A program made the position numbers and the translations under genes. Below are positions 1-9,577 of a DNA stretch of 64,000 nucleotides, one piece after another. The stretch lies in NCBI RefSeq assembly GCF_013371465.1, contig NZ_JABWDU010000008.1:124001-188000 (forward strand). Reading direction: 5' to 3'. The notes beneath the pieces were generated by a model. That model worked only from the letters and a program-made list of their open reading frames with translations, had not been told where the DNA came from and did not search any database. The first letter of the stretch is position 1; each line of letters opens with the position of its first letter. Source of the stretch: Ensifer oleiphilus. GTDB taxonomy: Bacteria > Pseudomonadota > Alphaproteobacteria > Rhizobiales > Rhizobiaceae.

Positions 1-664
1 GGCGTGCCTGGGCCTCGAAAAAATCATCCGTCTGCTCGCCCGTGGTGACGTTGCCGATCAGCAGATTGAAACCATTCTCGCCAGCCCATCGGGCCGAACG
101 CAGGGAGCCGCCGCCGTACCAGAGACGGTCGGAAAGCCCCTTGGCATAGGGTTGCAACCGGGGCCGCTGCGGACCGAAAGGCGTCTTGATCACGGTGTGC
201 GCATCGCCGAGGAAATCCGCACGCAGATTATCGGCAAAACGCAGAACGCGCTGATGCGAGAAATCGTACGCCGACCAGTCGCCGTCGAACGCCAATGGCC
301 CGATCAGGTCGACATGCGGCGGGCGCCCCGCACTCAGGCCGATGTTCAGGCGGCCGCGCGACAACACGTCGACAGTCGAGAGGTCCTCGGCCAGCCGATA
401 GGGATTTTCATATCCGATCGGGATCACCGCAGTGCCGAGCTGGATGCGGTCGGTCCGCTGCGTCGCCGCCGCCAGGAAAGCGGCCGCCGACGATATGCCA
501 GGTTCCAGATGGCGCTGCCGCACCCAGGCGCTGGCGAAACCGAGCGTCTCACCATATTCGAGCAGGCGCAGCGTCTGCTCCAGCCCCGCCAAGGGATCAT
601 CGCCCGCATAGTTGCCGGGGGTCAGAAAGCCGAGATGATCGATCGCGATCTTGTAGTTCGTCAT
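1..664 (-). CDS. LLM-class flavin-dependent oxidoreductase, 3'-truncated by the window edge
   Basis: The reverse strand opens with MTNYKIAIDHLGFLTPGNYA and runs 221 codons off the left edge without a stop. The stretch LGTAVIPIGYENPYRLAEDL followed by LSRGRLNIGLSAGR is the typical TIM-barrel core of bacterial luciferase-like (LLM) monooxygenases, which use reduced FMN and oxygen. The ATG at 662-664 lies 12 bases after the stop of the neighbouring transporter gene, so it is the downstream member of the same leftward operon. In this setting it probably oxidises a sulfur compound, but the substrate cannot be read from the sequence. The C-terminal half is missing from the window. Confidence 0.85.
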   Translation of the reverse strand, partial: MTNYKIAIDHLGFLTPGNYAGDDPLAGLEQTLRLLEYGETLGFASAWVRQRHLEPGISSAAAFLAAATQRTDRIQLGTAVIPIGYENPYRLAEDLSTVDVLSRGRLNIGLSAGRPPHVDLIGPLAFDGDWSAYDFSHQRVLRFADNLRADFLGDAHTVIKTPFGPQRPRLQPYAKGLSDRLWYGGGSLRSARWAGENGFNLLIGNVTTGEQTDDFFEAQAR

Positions 665-676
665 CGTTGCGCGTCC

Positions 677-1615
677 TCAGGATTTCGGCAGACCGGGAGG
701 ATTGGTCTCAGACTTAGGCAGTGCCTCTTCAGACAACTGCCAGCGATCTAGGATTTTGGCGTAGGTGCCACTTTCGATGAGGCCATTGGTGGCGACGGTC
801 AGCGCATCGGCAAGGCCGCTGCCCTTGCGGGTGGTGATCGCCACATCGGAGCGCTCCGGCCACCCCGCGCTCAAGGTGCCGACGCGCTTGATGTTCTGGT
901 CGCGGGCGGCGATGAAGACAAGCTGCGCATGCGGCTGCACGATAACGTCGGCGCGGCCCGAAGCCAGCGCCACAAGGCTCGTCGCCTCGTCGTCATAATA
1001 TTGCAGCTCGAGTGGCTTCAGGCCGGCGGCGACGTTTTCGTCGTTCCATTTGAGAAGAATGCGCTCCTGATTGGTGCCGGCTCCAACGATGATCCGGAGG
1101 CCCGCCGCATTCTTCGGCTCCTTGATCGAGGTGACCGCACTGTCGGTCTTGACGAAGAAGCCGTGCAGACCCTGGCGGTAGCTCGAAAAATCGAACTTCT
1201 CCTTGCGTTGTTCCGTGACGCCGACATTGGAAATGACTGCATCGTATTTGCCCGACGTCAGCCCAAGCGGCCAATCGATCCAGGCGATCGGCACGAGTTC
1301 TAGCGTCAGCCCGAGACTGTCGGCGACCGCAAGCGCATAGTCCGGATCCGCACCGATCACGGTCTTCGCATCGGTCGCATAGGTCGCAAGCGGCGGTCCG
1401 CCGGGGCTGACGGCGACGGTGAATTTGCCCGGCGTCACGAACTTGAAGCCCGGCGATATCGCCGCGATGGCCGCATCGTTGCGCTCAGTACGGATGCGCC
1501 CCGGTTGTTCCGGGCTGAAATCGAAGCCGTCGGCTGCCTGAGCTGGACCGAGATGAAGAAGCGCCGTCGCAAAAGCGGCGAAAATTGCAAGGCGTAAAGC
1601 GGCTGGACCGAACAT
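677..1615 (-). CDS. Amino-acid-type ABC transporter substrate-binding protein (copy 2)
   Basis: A 312-residue periplasmic binding protein of the SBP_bac_3 family (cystine/polar amino acid type). The N-terminus has a hydrophobic signal segment ending near AQAADGF. The body has the family signatures GADPDYALAVADSLGL, KYDAVISNVGVTEQRKEKFD and VGAGTNQE. It is a close paralogue of the next gene upstream (1686-2630): long blocks such as RTERN, DWPLG, GLKPLE and TNPPGLPKS recur in the same order, so the pair looks like a tandem duplication. Both probably feed the fused permease-ATPase at 2707-4482. The ligand is inferred from context to be a modified cysteine or cystine-like compound. Confidence 0.9.
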   Translation of the reverse strand: MFGPAALRLAIFAAFATALLHLGPAQAADGFDFSPEQPGRIRTERNDAAIAAISPGFKFVTPGKFTVAVSPGGPPLATYATDAKTVIGADPDYALAVADSLGLTLELVPIAWIDWPLGLTSGKYDAVISNVGVTEQRKEKFDFSSYRQGLHGFFVKTDSAVTSIKEPKNAAGLRIIVGAGTNQERILLKWNDENVAAGLKPLELQYYDDEATSLVALASGRADVIVQPHAQLVFIAARDQNIKRVGTLSAGWPERSDVAITTRKGSGLADALTVATNGLIESGTYAKILDRWQLSEEALPKSETNPPGLPKS

Positions 1616-1685
1616 GTCTGTCGTCTCCGGATGGGAGGGGGAAGGAGCGGGCCGGCAACGAACCGACCCGCGATATCAGCGCGAT

Positions 1686-2630
1686 TTATGAGCCGCTCTT
1701 CGGCAGGCCAGGAGGGTTGGTCTGCGACGCGTCGACGGCCTCGTCGGTCAGGCTCCAGCGCTTCAAGACCTCGCCGTATTTGCCGTTCTTGATCAGATCA
1801 TTGATGGCAAGGGTGATCGCGTCGGCAAGCCCGCCACCCTTGCGGGTTGTCACGGCAATCTCGGCGGTCAGCGGCCAGCCGCCGCTGGCGATGCCGACGA
1901 CCTTGGTATCGTTGCGGATCGAGGCGGCGTAGGCACGCGTCGCGTTCGGATTGAATTCGACATCGGCCCGGCCGGATTGCAGCGCCAGATCGCCGGCCGC
2001 GCGGTCGTCATAATACTGCACTTCGATCGGCTTCAGCCCGACGGCAACGTTCTGCCGGTCCCATTCCAGAATGATCTTTTCCTGGTTGGTGCCAGCGCCG
2101 GTGATCACCTTCAGGCCGGCCACGTCCTTGGGCTCCTTGATCGAGGTGATCGGGCTGTCGGACTTGACGAAGAAACCGAGCACGTCGCGTCGGTAGGTCG
2201 AGAAATCGAACTTCTCCTTGCGCTCCTCGGTGACGGTGACGTTGCTGATCACCGCGTCATACTTGCCCGAGGCAACGCCGAGCGGCCAGTCGGCCCAGGC
2301 AACCGCCACGAGATCCAGCTCAAGGCCGAGGGAATCGGCAATAAGCGAGGCGAGATCGGGATCGGCGCCAACGACGGTCTTCGAGTCAGACGCGTAGGTA
2401 GCGATCGGCGGATCCCACGGGTTGACGGCCACGGTAAACTTGCCGGGATTGACGAACTTGAAGTCGGGTGCGATCGCCTTGATCGCCGCTTCGTTGCGCT
2501 CAGTGCGCACGCGGTTGGACGTATCCGGGCTGAGATCGAACTTTTCCTGGGCCTGGACTGAGGCTGTACCGAGCGTCGCGATGGCGACCGCCCCTGCCAA
2601 AAGCAGCTTTGCTCTGTCGAAGAATGCCAT
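1686..2630 (-). CDS. Amino-acid-type ABC transporter substrate-binding protein (copy 1)
   Basis: An SBP_bac_3 family periplasmic binding protein of 314 residues when read from MAFFDRAKLLLAGAVAIATL. An in-frame ATG five codons earlier (2645) is possible, but the chosen start has a GGAG nine bases in front of it. A signal peptide ends near SVQAQEKFD. Core motifs are GADPDLASLIADSLGLELDL, VTVTEERKEKFDFSTYRR and GAGTNQEKIILEWD. The gene follows the permease-ATPase gene in the same leftward run, as expected for an ABC importer. The paralogue at 677-1615 shares most conserved blocks. Ligand assignment to an S-modified cysteine is inference from the neighbouring monooxygenase, acetyltransferase and deacylase genes. 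Confidence 0.9.
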   Translation of the reverse strand: MAFFDRAKLLLAGAVAIATLGTASVQAQEKFDLSPDTSNRVRTERNEAAIKAIAPDFKFVNPGKFTVAVNPWDPPIATYASDSKTVVGADPDLASLIADSLGLELDLVAVAWADWPLGVASGKYDAVISNVTVTEERKEKFDFSTYRRDVLGFFVKSDSPITSIKEPKDVAGLKVITGAGTNQEKIILEWDRQNVAVGLKPIEVQYYDDRAAGDLALQSGRADVEFNPNATRAYAASIRNDTKVVGIASGGWPLTAEIAVTTRKGGGLADAITLAINDLIKNGKYGEVLKRWSLTDEAVDASQTNPPGLPKSGS

Positions 2631-2706
2631 GTGCTTAATCTCCATTTCACCTTAAGGTTGCAGTTGCTGTCGATCGGATCCGCGTGCCCATGCACGCGTG
2701 GAAATT

Positions 2707-4482
2707 TCAGAGGACCTTGGCGAGGAATTCGCGGGTGCGAGGATGTTCCGCGGCGGTGAAGATGCGGGACGGCGGCCCGGCTTCGAGGATACGTCCCGCC
2801 TCCATGAAGACGACGGTATCGGCGACCTCACGGGCGAAACCAACCTCGTGGGTGACGATCACCAGCGTCGTGCCGGTGCGGGCCAGCTCCTTGATGACAT
2901 CGAGCACTTCGCCGACCAGTTCCGGATCGAGCGCCGAGGTCGGCTCGTCGAAGAGCAGTACCTTTGGCCGCAATGCCAGGGCACGGGCAATCGCCACGCG
3001 CTGCTGCTGGCCGCCCGAAAGCTGCCGGGGATAGGCGTTGATCTTGTCGCTCAAGCCCACTCGCGCCAAGAGATCCTGCGCCAGCCGCACGGCATCGTCG
3101 CGCTTCAGGCCGCGAACCTGGATCGGCGCCTCTATAAGGTTTTCCAGGACCGTCAGGTGTGGGAAGAGATTGAAGTTCTGGAACACCATGCCGATGTCGG
3201 CGCGGCGCTTCAAGATGTCTTTCTCCTTCAGTTCATAGAGCGTGCTGCCCTTCTGGCTGTAGCCGACGAGATCGCCGTCGATCGAGATGAAGCCGTCATC
3301 GACCCGCTCCAGATGATTGATGGCGCGCAGCAGCGTCGACTTGCCCGAGCCAGATGGCCCGAGGATCGCCGTAACGCTGCCTGCCGGCAGGCTTAGCTCG
3401 ACATCATCAAGCACTTTCAGCGGACCAAAACTCTTGGAGATACCGTGGATGCGGACGGCACCGCCGGCGCGAAAGGCGGTTGCGTCATGAAAGCCGGCCT
3501 TGCGCACGACAGCGCCATTGCCCGCAATCTCGCTCAGCGGGCGACGGAAGCGCGCGAAGAAGGCCTGGAAGGGCAGCGGCACCGGATTGCGAACCGCACC
3601 CTTGGAAAAATGCCGCTCGATATAATACTGGGCGATCGACAGGCCGGTCATGATCACCAGGTACCAGACGGTCGCAACCATCAAGAGCGGGATGACTTCG
3701 AGATTGCGGCGGTAGATGACCTGAACGGTGTAGAAGAGTTCCGGCAGCGCCAGCACGTAGACCATCGACGTGCTCTTGGCGAGACCGATGATCTCGTTGA
3801 AGCCTGTCGGCAGGATCGACCGCATCGCCTGCGGCAGAACGATGCGAAAGGCCTGGCGATGACGCGGCAGGCCGAGTGCTGCGGCGGCCTCGTGCTGCCC
3901 GTGGTCGACCGAGAGAATGCCGCCGCGCACGATCTCGGCAAAGAAGGCCGACTGGTTGAGCGTGAGCCCGAGGAAGGCAGCCGCAAAAGGTGTCAGCAGC
4001 TGGGTGGTCGGATAGTTGAAGAACGTGGTGTCGGTGAAGGGAATGCCAACCGAGATCGTCTCGTAGAGATAGCCGAGATTGTTGAGGACGAGCAGCAGCA
4101 CGATCAGCGGAATAGAGCGCAGCAGCCAGATGTAGCCGAAGGAAAGACCACCCAGCAGCGGCGACTTCGATACCCGGGCGAGTGCCAGCGCCGTTCCGAG
4201 CAGCGAGCCGGAAACCGTTGCCAGTGCCGTCAGCAGCAAGGTCCGTCCGAGGCCCGCGAGCACCGGCTCGGCGAAGAACCACTCGGCAAAGACCGGCCAG
4301 CCCCAGCGCGGATTGGTCAGCACCGAATAGAGGACGCCGGCAATCACGATTGCCGCAAACAGCGTGCCGAGCGCGCGGCCCGGATGGCGCGCAGGCACGA
4401 CGCGATAGTGGGCATAAGCCGGATTGGGTTCGCTCGTTCGCGCGGCGCCGGCAACGCCGGCGTAATCGGTCAGAATGGCCAT
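2707..4482 (-). CDS. Amino-acid ABC transporter, permease and ATPase fused in one chain
   Basis: A 591-residue fusion. Residues about 35-300 form a HisM/GlnP-type permease with several membrane segments and the EAA coupling loop (EAAAALGLPRHRQAFRIVLP, 198-217). Residues about 342-591 form the ATPase with Walker A GPSGSGKST (375-383), Q-loop MVFQNFNLFP, signature LSGGQQQR and Walker B VLLFDEPTSALD. Polar amino acid importers usually keep these on two genes; a fused form is known in the B. subtilis-type and rhizobial sulfur amino acid systems as far as I recall. It is the only membrane component for the two adjoining binding proteins and should import their ligand across the inner membrane. Confidence 0.93.
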   Translation of the reverse strand: MAILTDYAGVAGAARTSEPNPAYAHYRVVPARHPGRALGTLFAAIVIAGVLYSVLTNPRWGWPVFAEWFFAEPVLAGLGRTLLLTALATVSGSLLGTALALARVSKSPLLGGLSFGYIWLLRSIPLIVLLLVLNNLGYLYETISVGIPFTDTTFFNYPTTQLLTPFAAAFLGLTLNQSAFFAEIVRGGILSVDHGQHEAAAALGLPRHRQAFRIVLPQAMRSILPTGFNEIIGLAKSTSMVYVLALPELFYTVQVIYRRNLEVIPLLMVATVWYLVIMTGLSIAQYYIERHFSKGAVRNPVPLPFQAFFARFRRPLSEIAGNGAVVRKAGFHDATAFRAGGAVRIHGISKSFGPLKVLDDVELSLPAGSVTAILGPSGSGKSTLLRAINHLERVDDGFISIDGDLVGYSQKGSTLYELKEKDILKRRADIGMVFQNFNLFPHLTVLENLIEAPIQVRGLKRDDAVRLAQDLLARVGLSDKINAYPRQLSGGQQQRVAIARALALRPKVLLFDEPTSALDPELVGEVLDVIKELARTGTTLVIVTHEVGFAREVADTVVFMEAGRILEAGPPSRIFTAAEHPRTREFLAKVL

Positions 4483-4529
4483 GATGCATCCTCTCTGGAA
4501 GTGGTTCGTGCGCCCGTGGGACGCTGGCG

Positions 4530-5081
4530 CTACGGGTGATGAGCTGCCTGCGGATGCGATGGATGCGGGTCTCCGAGAAGTGCCAGCGATGCGACGAGAT
4601 GGGTGATGTCCTTCTCGAACGGCAGCGTCTTGTAGACTTCCGGATCGGCGTCGATGTCGAATAGCGCCGTGTAGCCGTTGACGAGATAGAGGCCGACGGC
4701 CTCCGGCTGCCGGAAACCGGTCGTCAGATAGATCCGGGAGTAACCCTGCCTTGCGGCCTGCGCTTCGAGCTCGAGCAGAACCTTGCGGGCCAGTCCCTGG
4801 CGGCGCAGGTCGGAGCGGGTCCAGATGCGTTTGAACTCGGCAGTGCGGTCGTCATAATGCTTGAAAGCGCCGCCGCCGATGGTCTCGCCGTTGCGCGTCA
4901 GCAGCACGAAGTTGCCGTGCGGCGGCGCAAATGCCTCCGGTGGGTAGCGGTTGAGTTCTGCCGCAGCACCCTCGTCGCTGAAGTAATTGCCGTAGCGGCT
5001 ATCATATTCGAAGATCAATTCGTCGATCAGCGGCTTGGCACGCGGGTCGAGGGGGGTGGTGTAGAGAAACGTATCACTCAT
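4530..5081 (-). CDS. GNAT family N-acetyltransferase, probable S-modified cysteine N-acetylase
   Basis: A 183-residue GNAT protein read from MSDTFLYTTPLDPRAKPLID. The acetyl-CoA binding motif A is RSDLRRQGLARKVLLELEA (RxxGxA) and motif B follows as YLVNGYTALFDID. In the B. subtilis ytm/yxe systems an acetyltransferase of this kind (Sna) acetylates S-alkyl or S-succinyl cysteine before oxidation. The gene sits between the transporter and the M20 deacylase, as expected for that pathway. A longer reading frame upstream of the chosen ATG overlaps the neighbour and has no GNAT character, so it was not used. Family assignment is firm; the substrate is inference from context. Confidence 0.85.
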   Translation of the reverse strand: MSDTFLYTTPLDPRAKPLIDELIFEYDSRYGNYFSDEGAAAELNRYPPEAFAPPHGNFVLLTRNGETIGGGAFKHYDDRTAEFKRIWTRSDLRRQGLARKVLLELEAQAARQGYSRIYLTTGFRQPEAVGLYLVNGYTALFDIDADPEVYKTLPFEKDITHLVASLALLGDPHPSHPQAAHHP

Positions 5082-5106
5082 GGTTTCGCCAATCCCGTTG
5101 TCGTCA

Positions 5107-6294
5107 TCATGCGAGGAAGGTTTCGACCAGCCGCACCCAGTAGCGGGCGGCAGGCGCAATGATTGCGTCGTTGAAGTCGTAGCTGGCGCTGTGGAGCGGC
5201 GCGCTGTCGCCATTGCCGACGAAGAGGTAGCTGCCGGCCTTCTCCTCGAGCATGAAGGCAAAGTCCTCGCTCGCCGTACGCGGCTTGAAGTCCGAGACGA
5301 CCTGGCCCTCACCGAAGGCTTCCAGGGCGACGTTGCGGGCAAACTCCGTCTCGGCGCGATGATTGATCAGCGCAGGGAAGCCGCGGCGGTAATCCACCTG
5401 CGCGGTGGCTCCGAAGCTTTCCGCCTGCGCGCGAGCCAGTGCCGGAACGCGCTCGCCCAAAAGTCCACGGGTATTCTCGTTGAAGGCCCGCATGGTCAGC
5501 TTCAGCGCCACGCTTTCGGGAATGACGTTGGAGGCAGAACCGCCGTGTATGGAGCCGACGGTGACGACAGCCATTTCCTGCGGATCGACATTGCGCGACA
5601 CCACGCTTTGCAGCGCCGTGATCAGCGAGGCCGTTGCCAGCACCGGGTCGACGGTCGATTGCGGTTCCGCACCATGGCCACCCTTGCCGACGATCTTGAT
5701 ATTGCACTGATCGACCGAAGCCATCGCAGGGCCGGCGACAAAGCCGAACTGCCCCGATGGAACGCCCGGCCAGTTGTGCAGGCCGAAGACGGCATCGACA
5801 GGAAAACGCTCGAACAACCCTTCCGACAGCATCTTGCGCGCGCCCGCGCCGATTTCCTCGGCCGGCTGGAAGATCAGGCTGAGCGTGCCGTCGAAACGGC
5901 CAGCCTCCGCCAGATAGCGAGCAGCGGCCAGCAGGATCGCCGTATGACCATCGTGACCGCAGGCATGCATGACGCCGCGATTGGTGCTGGCATGGGCAAG
6001 GCCCGTCGCCTCCTCGATCGGCAAGGCATCCATGTCGGCACGAATGCCGATGCGGCGCGCTCCCTCACCACGGCGCAAGGTCGCGACAACGCCGGTCCCG
6101 GCGATCCCGGTTTCCACCTCATACCCCCAGGACTTGAGCCGTGTGGCGACGATGTCGCTCGTGCGGTGTTCGTGAAACGACAGCTCCGGGTGGCGGTGCA
6201 GGTCATGCCTCAGCGCAACGATCTCATCGAGATAGGCGCCAATGCCTCGCTCGACTGCGTCCCTTGACTGTGCGTCCTTGACGATCATGTTCAT
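5107..6294 (-). CDS. M20 family amidohydrolase (hippurate hydrolase/N-acyl amino acid deacetylase type)
   Basis: A 395-residue M20D peptidase-like amidohydrolase from MNMIVKDAQSRDAVERGIGA. Metal-site motifs are visible: DMDALPIEE, HACGHDGHTAILL and FQPAEEIGAGARKML, plus ASEDFAFMLEEKAG near the C-terminus. Members remove acyl groups from amino acids. In the S-modified cysteine salvage pathway known from Bacillus (SndA/YxeP) such an enzyme deacetylates the N-acetylcysteine released after oxidation, which fits the acetyltransferase and monooxygenases on either side. An in-frame ATG 35 codons upstream was rejected because that segment overlaps the end region of the preceding gene and lacks homology character. 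Confidence 0.9.
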   Translation of the reverse strand: MNMIVKDAQSRDAVERGIGAYLDEIVALRHDLHRHPELSFHEHRTSDIVATRLKSWGYEVETGIAGTGVVATLRRGEGARRIGIRADMDALPIEEATGLAHASTNRGVMHACGHDGHTAILLAAARYLAEAGRFDGTLSLIFQPAEEIGAGARKMLSEGLFERFPVDAVFGLHNWPGVPSGQFGFVAGPAMASVDQCNIKIVGKGGHGAEPQSTVDPVLATASLITALQSVVSRNVDPQEMAVVTVGSIHGGSASNVIPESVALKLTMRAFNENTRGLLGERVPALARAQAESFGATAQVDYRRGFPALINHRAETEFARNVALEAFGEGQVVSDFKPRTASEDFAFMLEEKAGSYLFVGNGDSAPLHSASYDFNDAIIAPAARYWVRLVETFLA

Positions 6295-6313
6295 GGGCGG
6301 CTCCCTCGACGCC

Positions 6314-7663
6314 TCAGGCGCCGACGGCCCTTCCCTGCTCGATGTCTTCGTCCTGCGCGGCATAGCGGCTTTCGCGGTAAGGCAGCCCCAGATGCTCACG
6401 CAGCGTCTCGCCCTTCAGGTGCGGGTCGAAGTAGCCGCGCTTTTCGAGGATTGGCAGCACGTGCGCGATAAAATCCTGAAGGCCTTCGGCAATAACGGGG
6501 AAACCGAGGATGAATCCGTCGGCCGCCTCGGTATCGACCCAGCGGATGATCTCGTCGGCAATGTGCTCGGCGGTGCCGATGAAGGCGGTTCGCGGCGTTG
6601 CGACATCGAGCGCGATCTCGCGCAGTGTCTGGCCGGTATCGCGCGCCGTCTTCTTGATGCGATCCGTCGTTGCGCGAAAGCTGTTCTTGCCGATATCGCC
6701 AATGTCGGGAAACGGTTCGTCCAGCGGGTAGACGCTGAAATCGTGGTGATCGAAGAACCGACCGAGATAGAGCAGCGCCTCCTCGACCGTGACCAGAGCA
6801 CGGATCGCCTGGTATTTGGCTTCCGCCTCCTCGCTCGTCGCGCCGACGATCGGGGCGATACCGGGGAAGAGGCCGATATCGGCCGCCCTTCGCCCCTGCG
6901 CGATCGCGCTCTGCTTGATCTGCTTGTAGAAGGTTCGGGCGTCCTCGACCGGGCCGCCATTGGTAAAGACCGCATCGGCGTGCTTGCCGGCAAGACGAAT
7001 GCCGGAATCGGAGGCTCCCGCCTGGAAAACGACCGGCTGTCCCTGGCGTGACCGGCTGATATTGAGCGGTCCTTCGATGCGGAAGAAGCGACCCTTGTGG
7101 TTCAACCGGTGCAATTTGGTCTTGTCGACGTAGACGCCCGCCTGGCGATCACGGACAAAGGCATCATCGTCCCAGGAGTCCCAAAGGCCCTTGGTCGCAT
7201 CTAGATATTCGTCGGCGATCTCGTAGCGCAACTCGTGTTCTGGATGCTCGCGCCCGTAGTTGCGGCCGGAGCCCTCCAGCGGCGACGTCACCGCGTTCCA
7301 CCCAGCCCGCCCGCCGCTGATGAGATCGAGCGAGGCGAACTGCCGGGCGATGGTGAAAGGGTCGCTGTAGGAGGTCGAAACGGTGCCGACCAACCCGATC
7401 TTCGAGGTCGACGCCGCAAGCGCCGACAGAATGGTCAGCGGCTCGAAGCGGTTGAGGAAATGCGGGATCGACTGTTCGTTGATATAGAGGCCGTCGGCGA
7501 CGAAGGCGAAGGCGATACCGGCGGCTTCCGCCTTGCGCGCGGTGTCGACGAAGAAGCCGAAATTGACGCTGGCGTCGGCTGGACCGCTCGGATGCTTCCA
7601 TGCATTCATGTGGCCGCCGGGGCCTTGCAGCATGATACCGAAGGTGACGCTTTTCTGGGGCAT
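6314..7663 (-). CDS. NtaA/SnaA/DszA-type FMN-dependent monooxygenase
   Basis: A 449-residue member of the nitrilotriacetate monooxygenase group of LLM flavoproteins. It starts [20 protein letters not shown] and has the typical blocks [30 protein letters not shown] (as [20 protein letters not shown]), [11 protein letters not shown] and [20 protein letters not shown]. These enzymes use FMNH2 from a separate reductase to oxidise C-N or C-S bonds. In the Bacillus yxe/ytm operons the homologous enzyme oxidises N-acetylated S-substituted cysteine. It lies 19 bases upstream of the M20 gene in the same direction. No flavin reductase gene is present in the window. Confidence 0.9.
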   Translation of the reverse strand: MPQKSVTFGIMLQGPGGHMNAWKHPSGPADASVNFGFFVDTARKAEAAGIAFAFVADGLYINEQSIPHFLNRFEPLTILSALAASTSKIGLVGTVSTSYSDPFTIARQFASLDLISGGRAGWNAVTSPLEGSGRNYGREHPEHELRYEIADEYLDATKGLWDSWDDDAFVRDRQAGVYVDKTKLHRLNHKGRFFRIEGPLNISRSRQGQPVVFQAGASDSGIRLAGKHADAVFTNGGPVEDARTFYKQIKQSAIAQGRRAADIGLFPGIAPIVGATSEEAEAKYQAIRALVTVEEALLYLGRFFDHHDFSVYPLDEPFPDIGDIGKNSFRATTDRIKKTARDTGQTLREIALDVATPRTAFIGTAEHIADEIIRWVDTEAADGFILGFPVIAEGLQDFIAHVLPILEKRGYFDPHLKGETLREHLGLPYRESRYAAQDEDIEQGRAVGA

Positions 7664-7686
7664 GGACGAGATCCTTCTGCGGATGT

Positions 7687-8682
7687 TCAGGCGACGAGCG
7701 AAAGCCGCTCTCTTGCGATGAGTTCGATCGATGCGAAGCGCTCGGCTGCGGGGAGCGCCGGCGTGTCGATCACGAATTCCTTGACGCCGTAGCGGCGATG
7801 AAGCGCATCGAGCTCCTGGCGGACCTGGCGCGGCGTTCCGTGCAGCACGCTCGGGCTCTTCTCTTCGACCCGGTAGTCGCTGACGCCGGCCTGGCGCGCG
7901 AATTCGGCCGCCTGCTCCTCGCTGCCGACATTGACGCTCTGACCGTTGCCGAGGAAAACCTTGAAAATACGAAGGCCTGCGACGCGCTCGCGTGCGCGCT
8001 CCTCGCTTTCGGCCGCCAGTGCTGCGACCGCCAGGATCGGCCGTCCGCCGCCCGTCGCACGCTCGTAAGCTGCAACCGTTCGCTCGAGGTTTTCCGGATC
8101 GCCGTTGAGATGCGCGGCAAACACCAGCTGCCAGCCTTTCGCTGCGGCAAGTTCGGCGCTTTCGACGCTCGCCCCAAGCAGAAACCGCTCCGGCGGATGC
8201 GTCGGCAAGGGCGTTGCCAGCAACGTAGCCTCGTCATTCTCGCCGGGCGCAAGGTAGCGGTTGATGTCACTCAGCTGTTCGGCAAAACCCGGTTTGTGCT
8301 CGGGATCGGTTCCGATCTGCAGCGCCCGCGTCGAGAGAGGAAAACCGCCGGGTGCCTTGCCGACGCCGAGATCGACCCGCCCTGGCGCTGGCGACGCCAG
8401 CAGGTTGAAAGTTTCGGCGACCTTGTAGGCGCTGTAGTGCTGCAGCATGACGCCGCCGGATCCGATGCGGATCTTGGATGTGCGCGCCAGGAGATAGGCG
8501 ATCAGCGTTTCGGGGGCCGAGCTTGCGAGGCCGGTCATGTTGTGATGCTCGGCCAGCCAGAATCGGTGATAGCCCCACTCTTCGGCTTTCGTCGCCAGCC
8601 GGGCGGTCGCCTGCAGCGCGTCGGTGGCGGTATTGCCGGGGTCGATGGGGCTCTTGTCGAGAAGGCTGAGAAGATAGGACAT
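7687..8682 (-). CDS. LLM-class flavin-dependent oxidoreductase, MsnO8-like; first gene of the leftward operon
   Basis: A 331-residue luciferase-like monooxygenase starting [20 protein letters not shown]. The block [20 protein letters not shown] and the following [20 protein letters not shown] are characteristic of the MsnO8 subgroup. The gene is closely spaced (23 bases) to the next monooxygenase and is the first of the run, so the promoter should lie in 8683-9049. It would act on the same imported sulfur compound or a by-product of its breakdown; this is inference from operon context only. Confidence 0.88.
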   Translation of the reverse strand: MSYLLSLLDKSPIDPGNTATDALQATARLATKAEEWGYHRFWLAEHHNMTGLASSAPETLIAYLLARTSKIRIGSGGVMLQHYSAYKVAETFNLLASPAPGRVDLGVGKAPGGFPLSTRALQIGTDPEHKPGFAEQLSDINRYLAPGENDEATLLATPLPTHPPERFLLGASVESAELAAAKGWQLVFAAHLNGDPENLERTVAAYERATGGGRPILAVAALAAESEERARERVAGLRIFKVFLGNGQSVNVGSEEQAAEFARQAGVSDYRVEEKSPSVLHGTPRQVRQELDALHRRYGVKEFVIDTPALPAAERFASIELIARERLSLVA

Positions 8683-9049
8683 GCCATGTGTTCCAGATTG
8701 TCTCGGCGCCGCCGTCGGTCGCCATTAATCTATAAAACACATAGACAATATGCATTATAAGAAATGCATTTCTATTTCGCACCGGTTTGAGAGAAAAACC
8801 CGCCCGCGCTTCAGACCGCGCCTTGCAATCGAAAACAACGAAACGCCACGCACGATCTGCGTCAACAAGCTCGAAGCTCGCGCGTAGTGCCGAGAGCGCG
8901 CAAATTGGGTAAGGGGGTGAGATGTCTTGGTATCCGGGAGGACCAGCGCTCAAGCACCGTCGCACGGGGGTGTTACCGTCAGACGCTTCAGCAGGGGACG
9001 CCGAACAAACATCGGCGCGCAGCAGAGCCGCGCGCCGATCAAAACAAGA
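8683..9049. promoter_or_regulatory. Intergenic promoter region of the sulfur-compound operon with a perfect 14-bp palindrome
   Basis: There is no convincing gene in these 367 bases. The part next to the operon start (about 8725-8775) is clearly AT-richer than its surroundings, as expected of a promoter. It contains the perfect palindrome AGAAATGCATTTCT at 8760-8773, a plausible binding site for a dimeric regulator. No regulator gene is adjacent in the window. The remainder (about 8780-9049) shows only a short open frame on the plus strand without coding character. Confidence 0.4.
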
Positions 9050-9577
9050 TCAGTTCACTGAGGTGAGCGTCATTGATGTGCCGGTGGCAGCAACATTGAG
9101 ACCGAGCTGGCCCGTGACGCTGACCGTCTGCAGATGGATGGCACCGGCCGTGCCGCCGATGAGGATGTTGGCCCCGACGCCGGCGCCGAGCGTTGCTTCG
9201 GCCGTCGCCCCCTTGTAGATGCCGCTGAGCGCACCCTTGTGGTAGCCGGCCGTCGGCGCGAACACAGCCCAGATCAGCCGGCTACGGGTGGTGAAGCCGA
9301 CATCCACGCCGAGCTTGCGGATCGCGCCAGCATACTGATCGGAAGCTTCGGCACCGACGGTCGAACGGAAGACGCACTCGACTTCCTTGGCAGATCCCAG
9401 CACATAGCCGGCACCGCCGGCTATGTTGCAATCGAGGTAACCGATCTTCACGCCGTTGCGGGCATCCGGCTCCCTGTAGGTTTCCTTGTAGGTCGGCAGG
9501 TCGGCAGCATTGACAGCCCACGCAACAGCAGACGCCAGGGAGGCGGCGGCAAGCGCCATCGCAAGAGTCTTTTTCAT
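9050..9577 (-). CDS. DUF992 family exported protein
   Basis: A 175-residue protein starting MKKTLAMALAAASLASAVAW, with a clear signal peptide. The mature part has the DUF992 pattern: KIGYLDCNIAGGAGYVLGSA, CVFRSTV, YAGAIRKLGVDVGF and repeated glycine-alanine stretches (GALSGIYKGATAEATLGAG). The ATG has an AAGGAG eight bases upstream, which decides the start over a longer frame. DUF992 proteins are widespread in Rhizobiales and their function is unknown; probable location is the periplasm or outer membrane. It stands alone between the sulfur operon and the polysaccharide locus. Confidence 0.88.
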   Translation of the reverse strand: MKKTLAMALAAASLASAVAWAVNAADLPTYKETYREPDARNGVKIGYLDCNIAGGAGYVLGSAKEVECVFRSTVGAEASDQYAGAIRKLGVDVGFTTRSRLIWAVFAPTAGYHKGALSGIYKGATAEATLGAGVGANILIGGTAGAIHLQTVSVTGQLGLNVAATGTSMTLTSVN

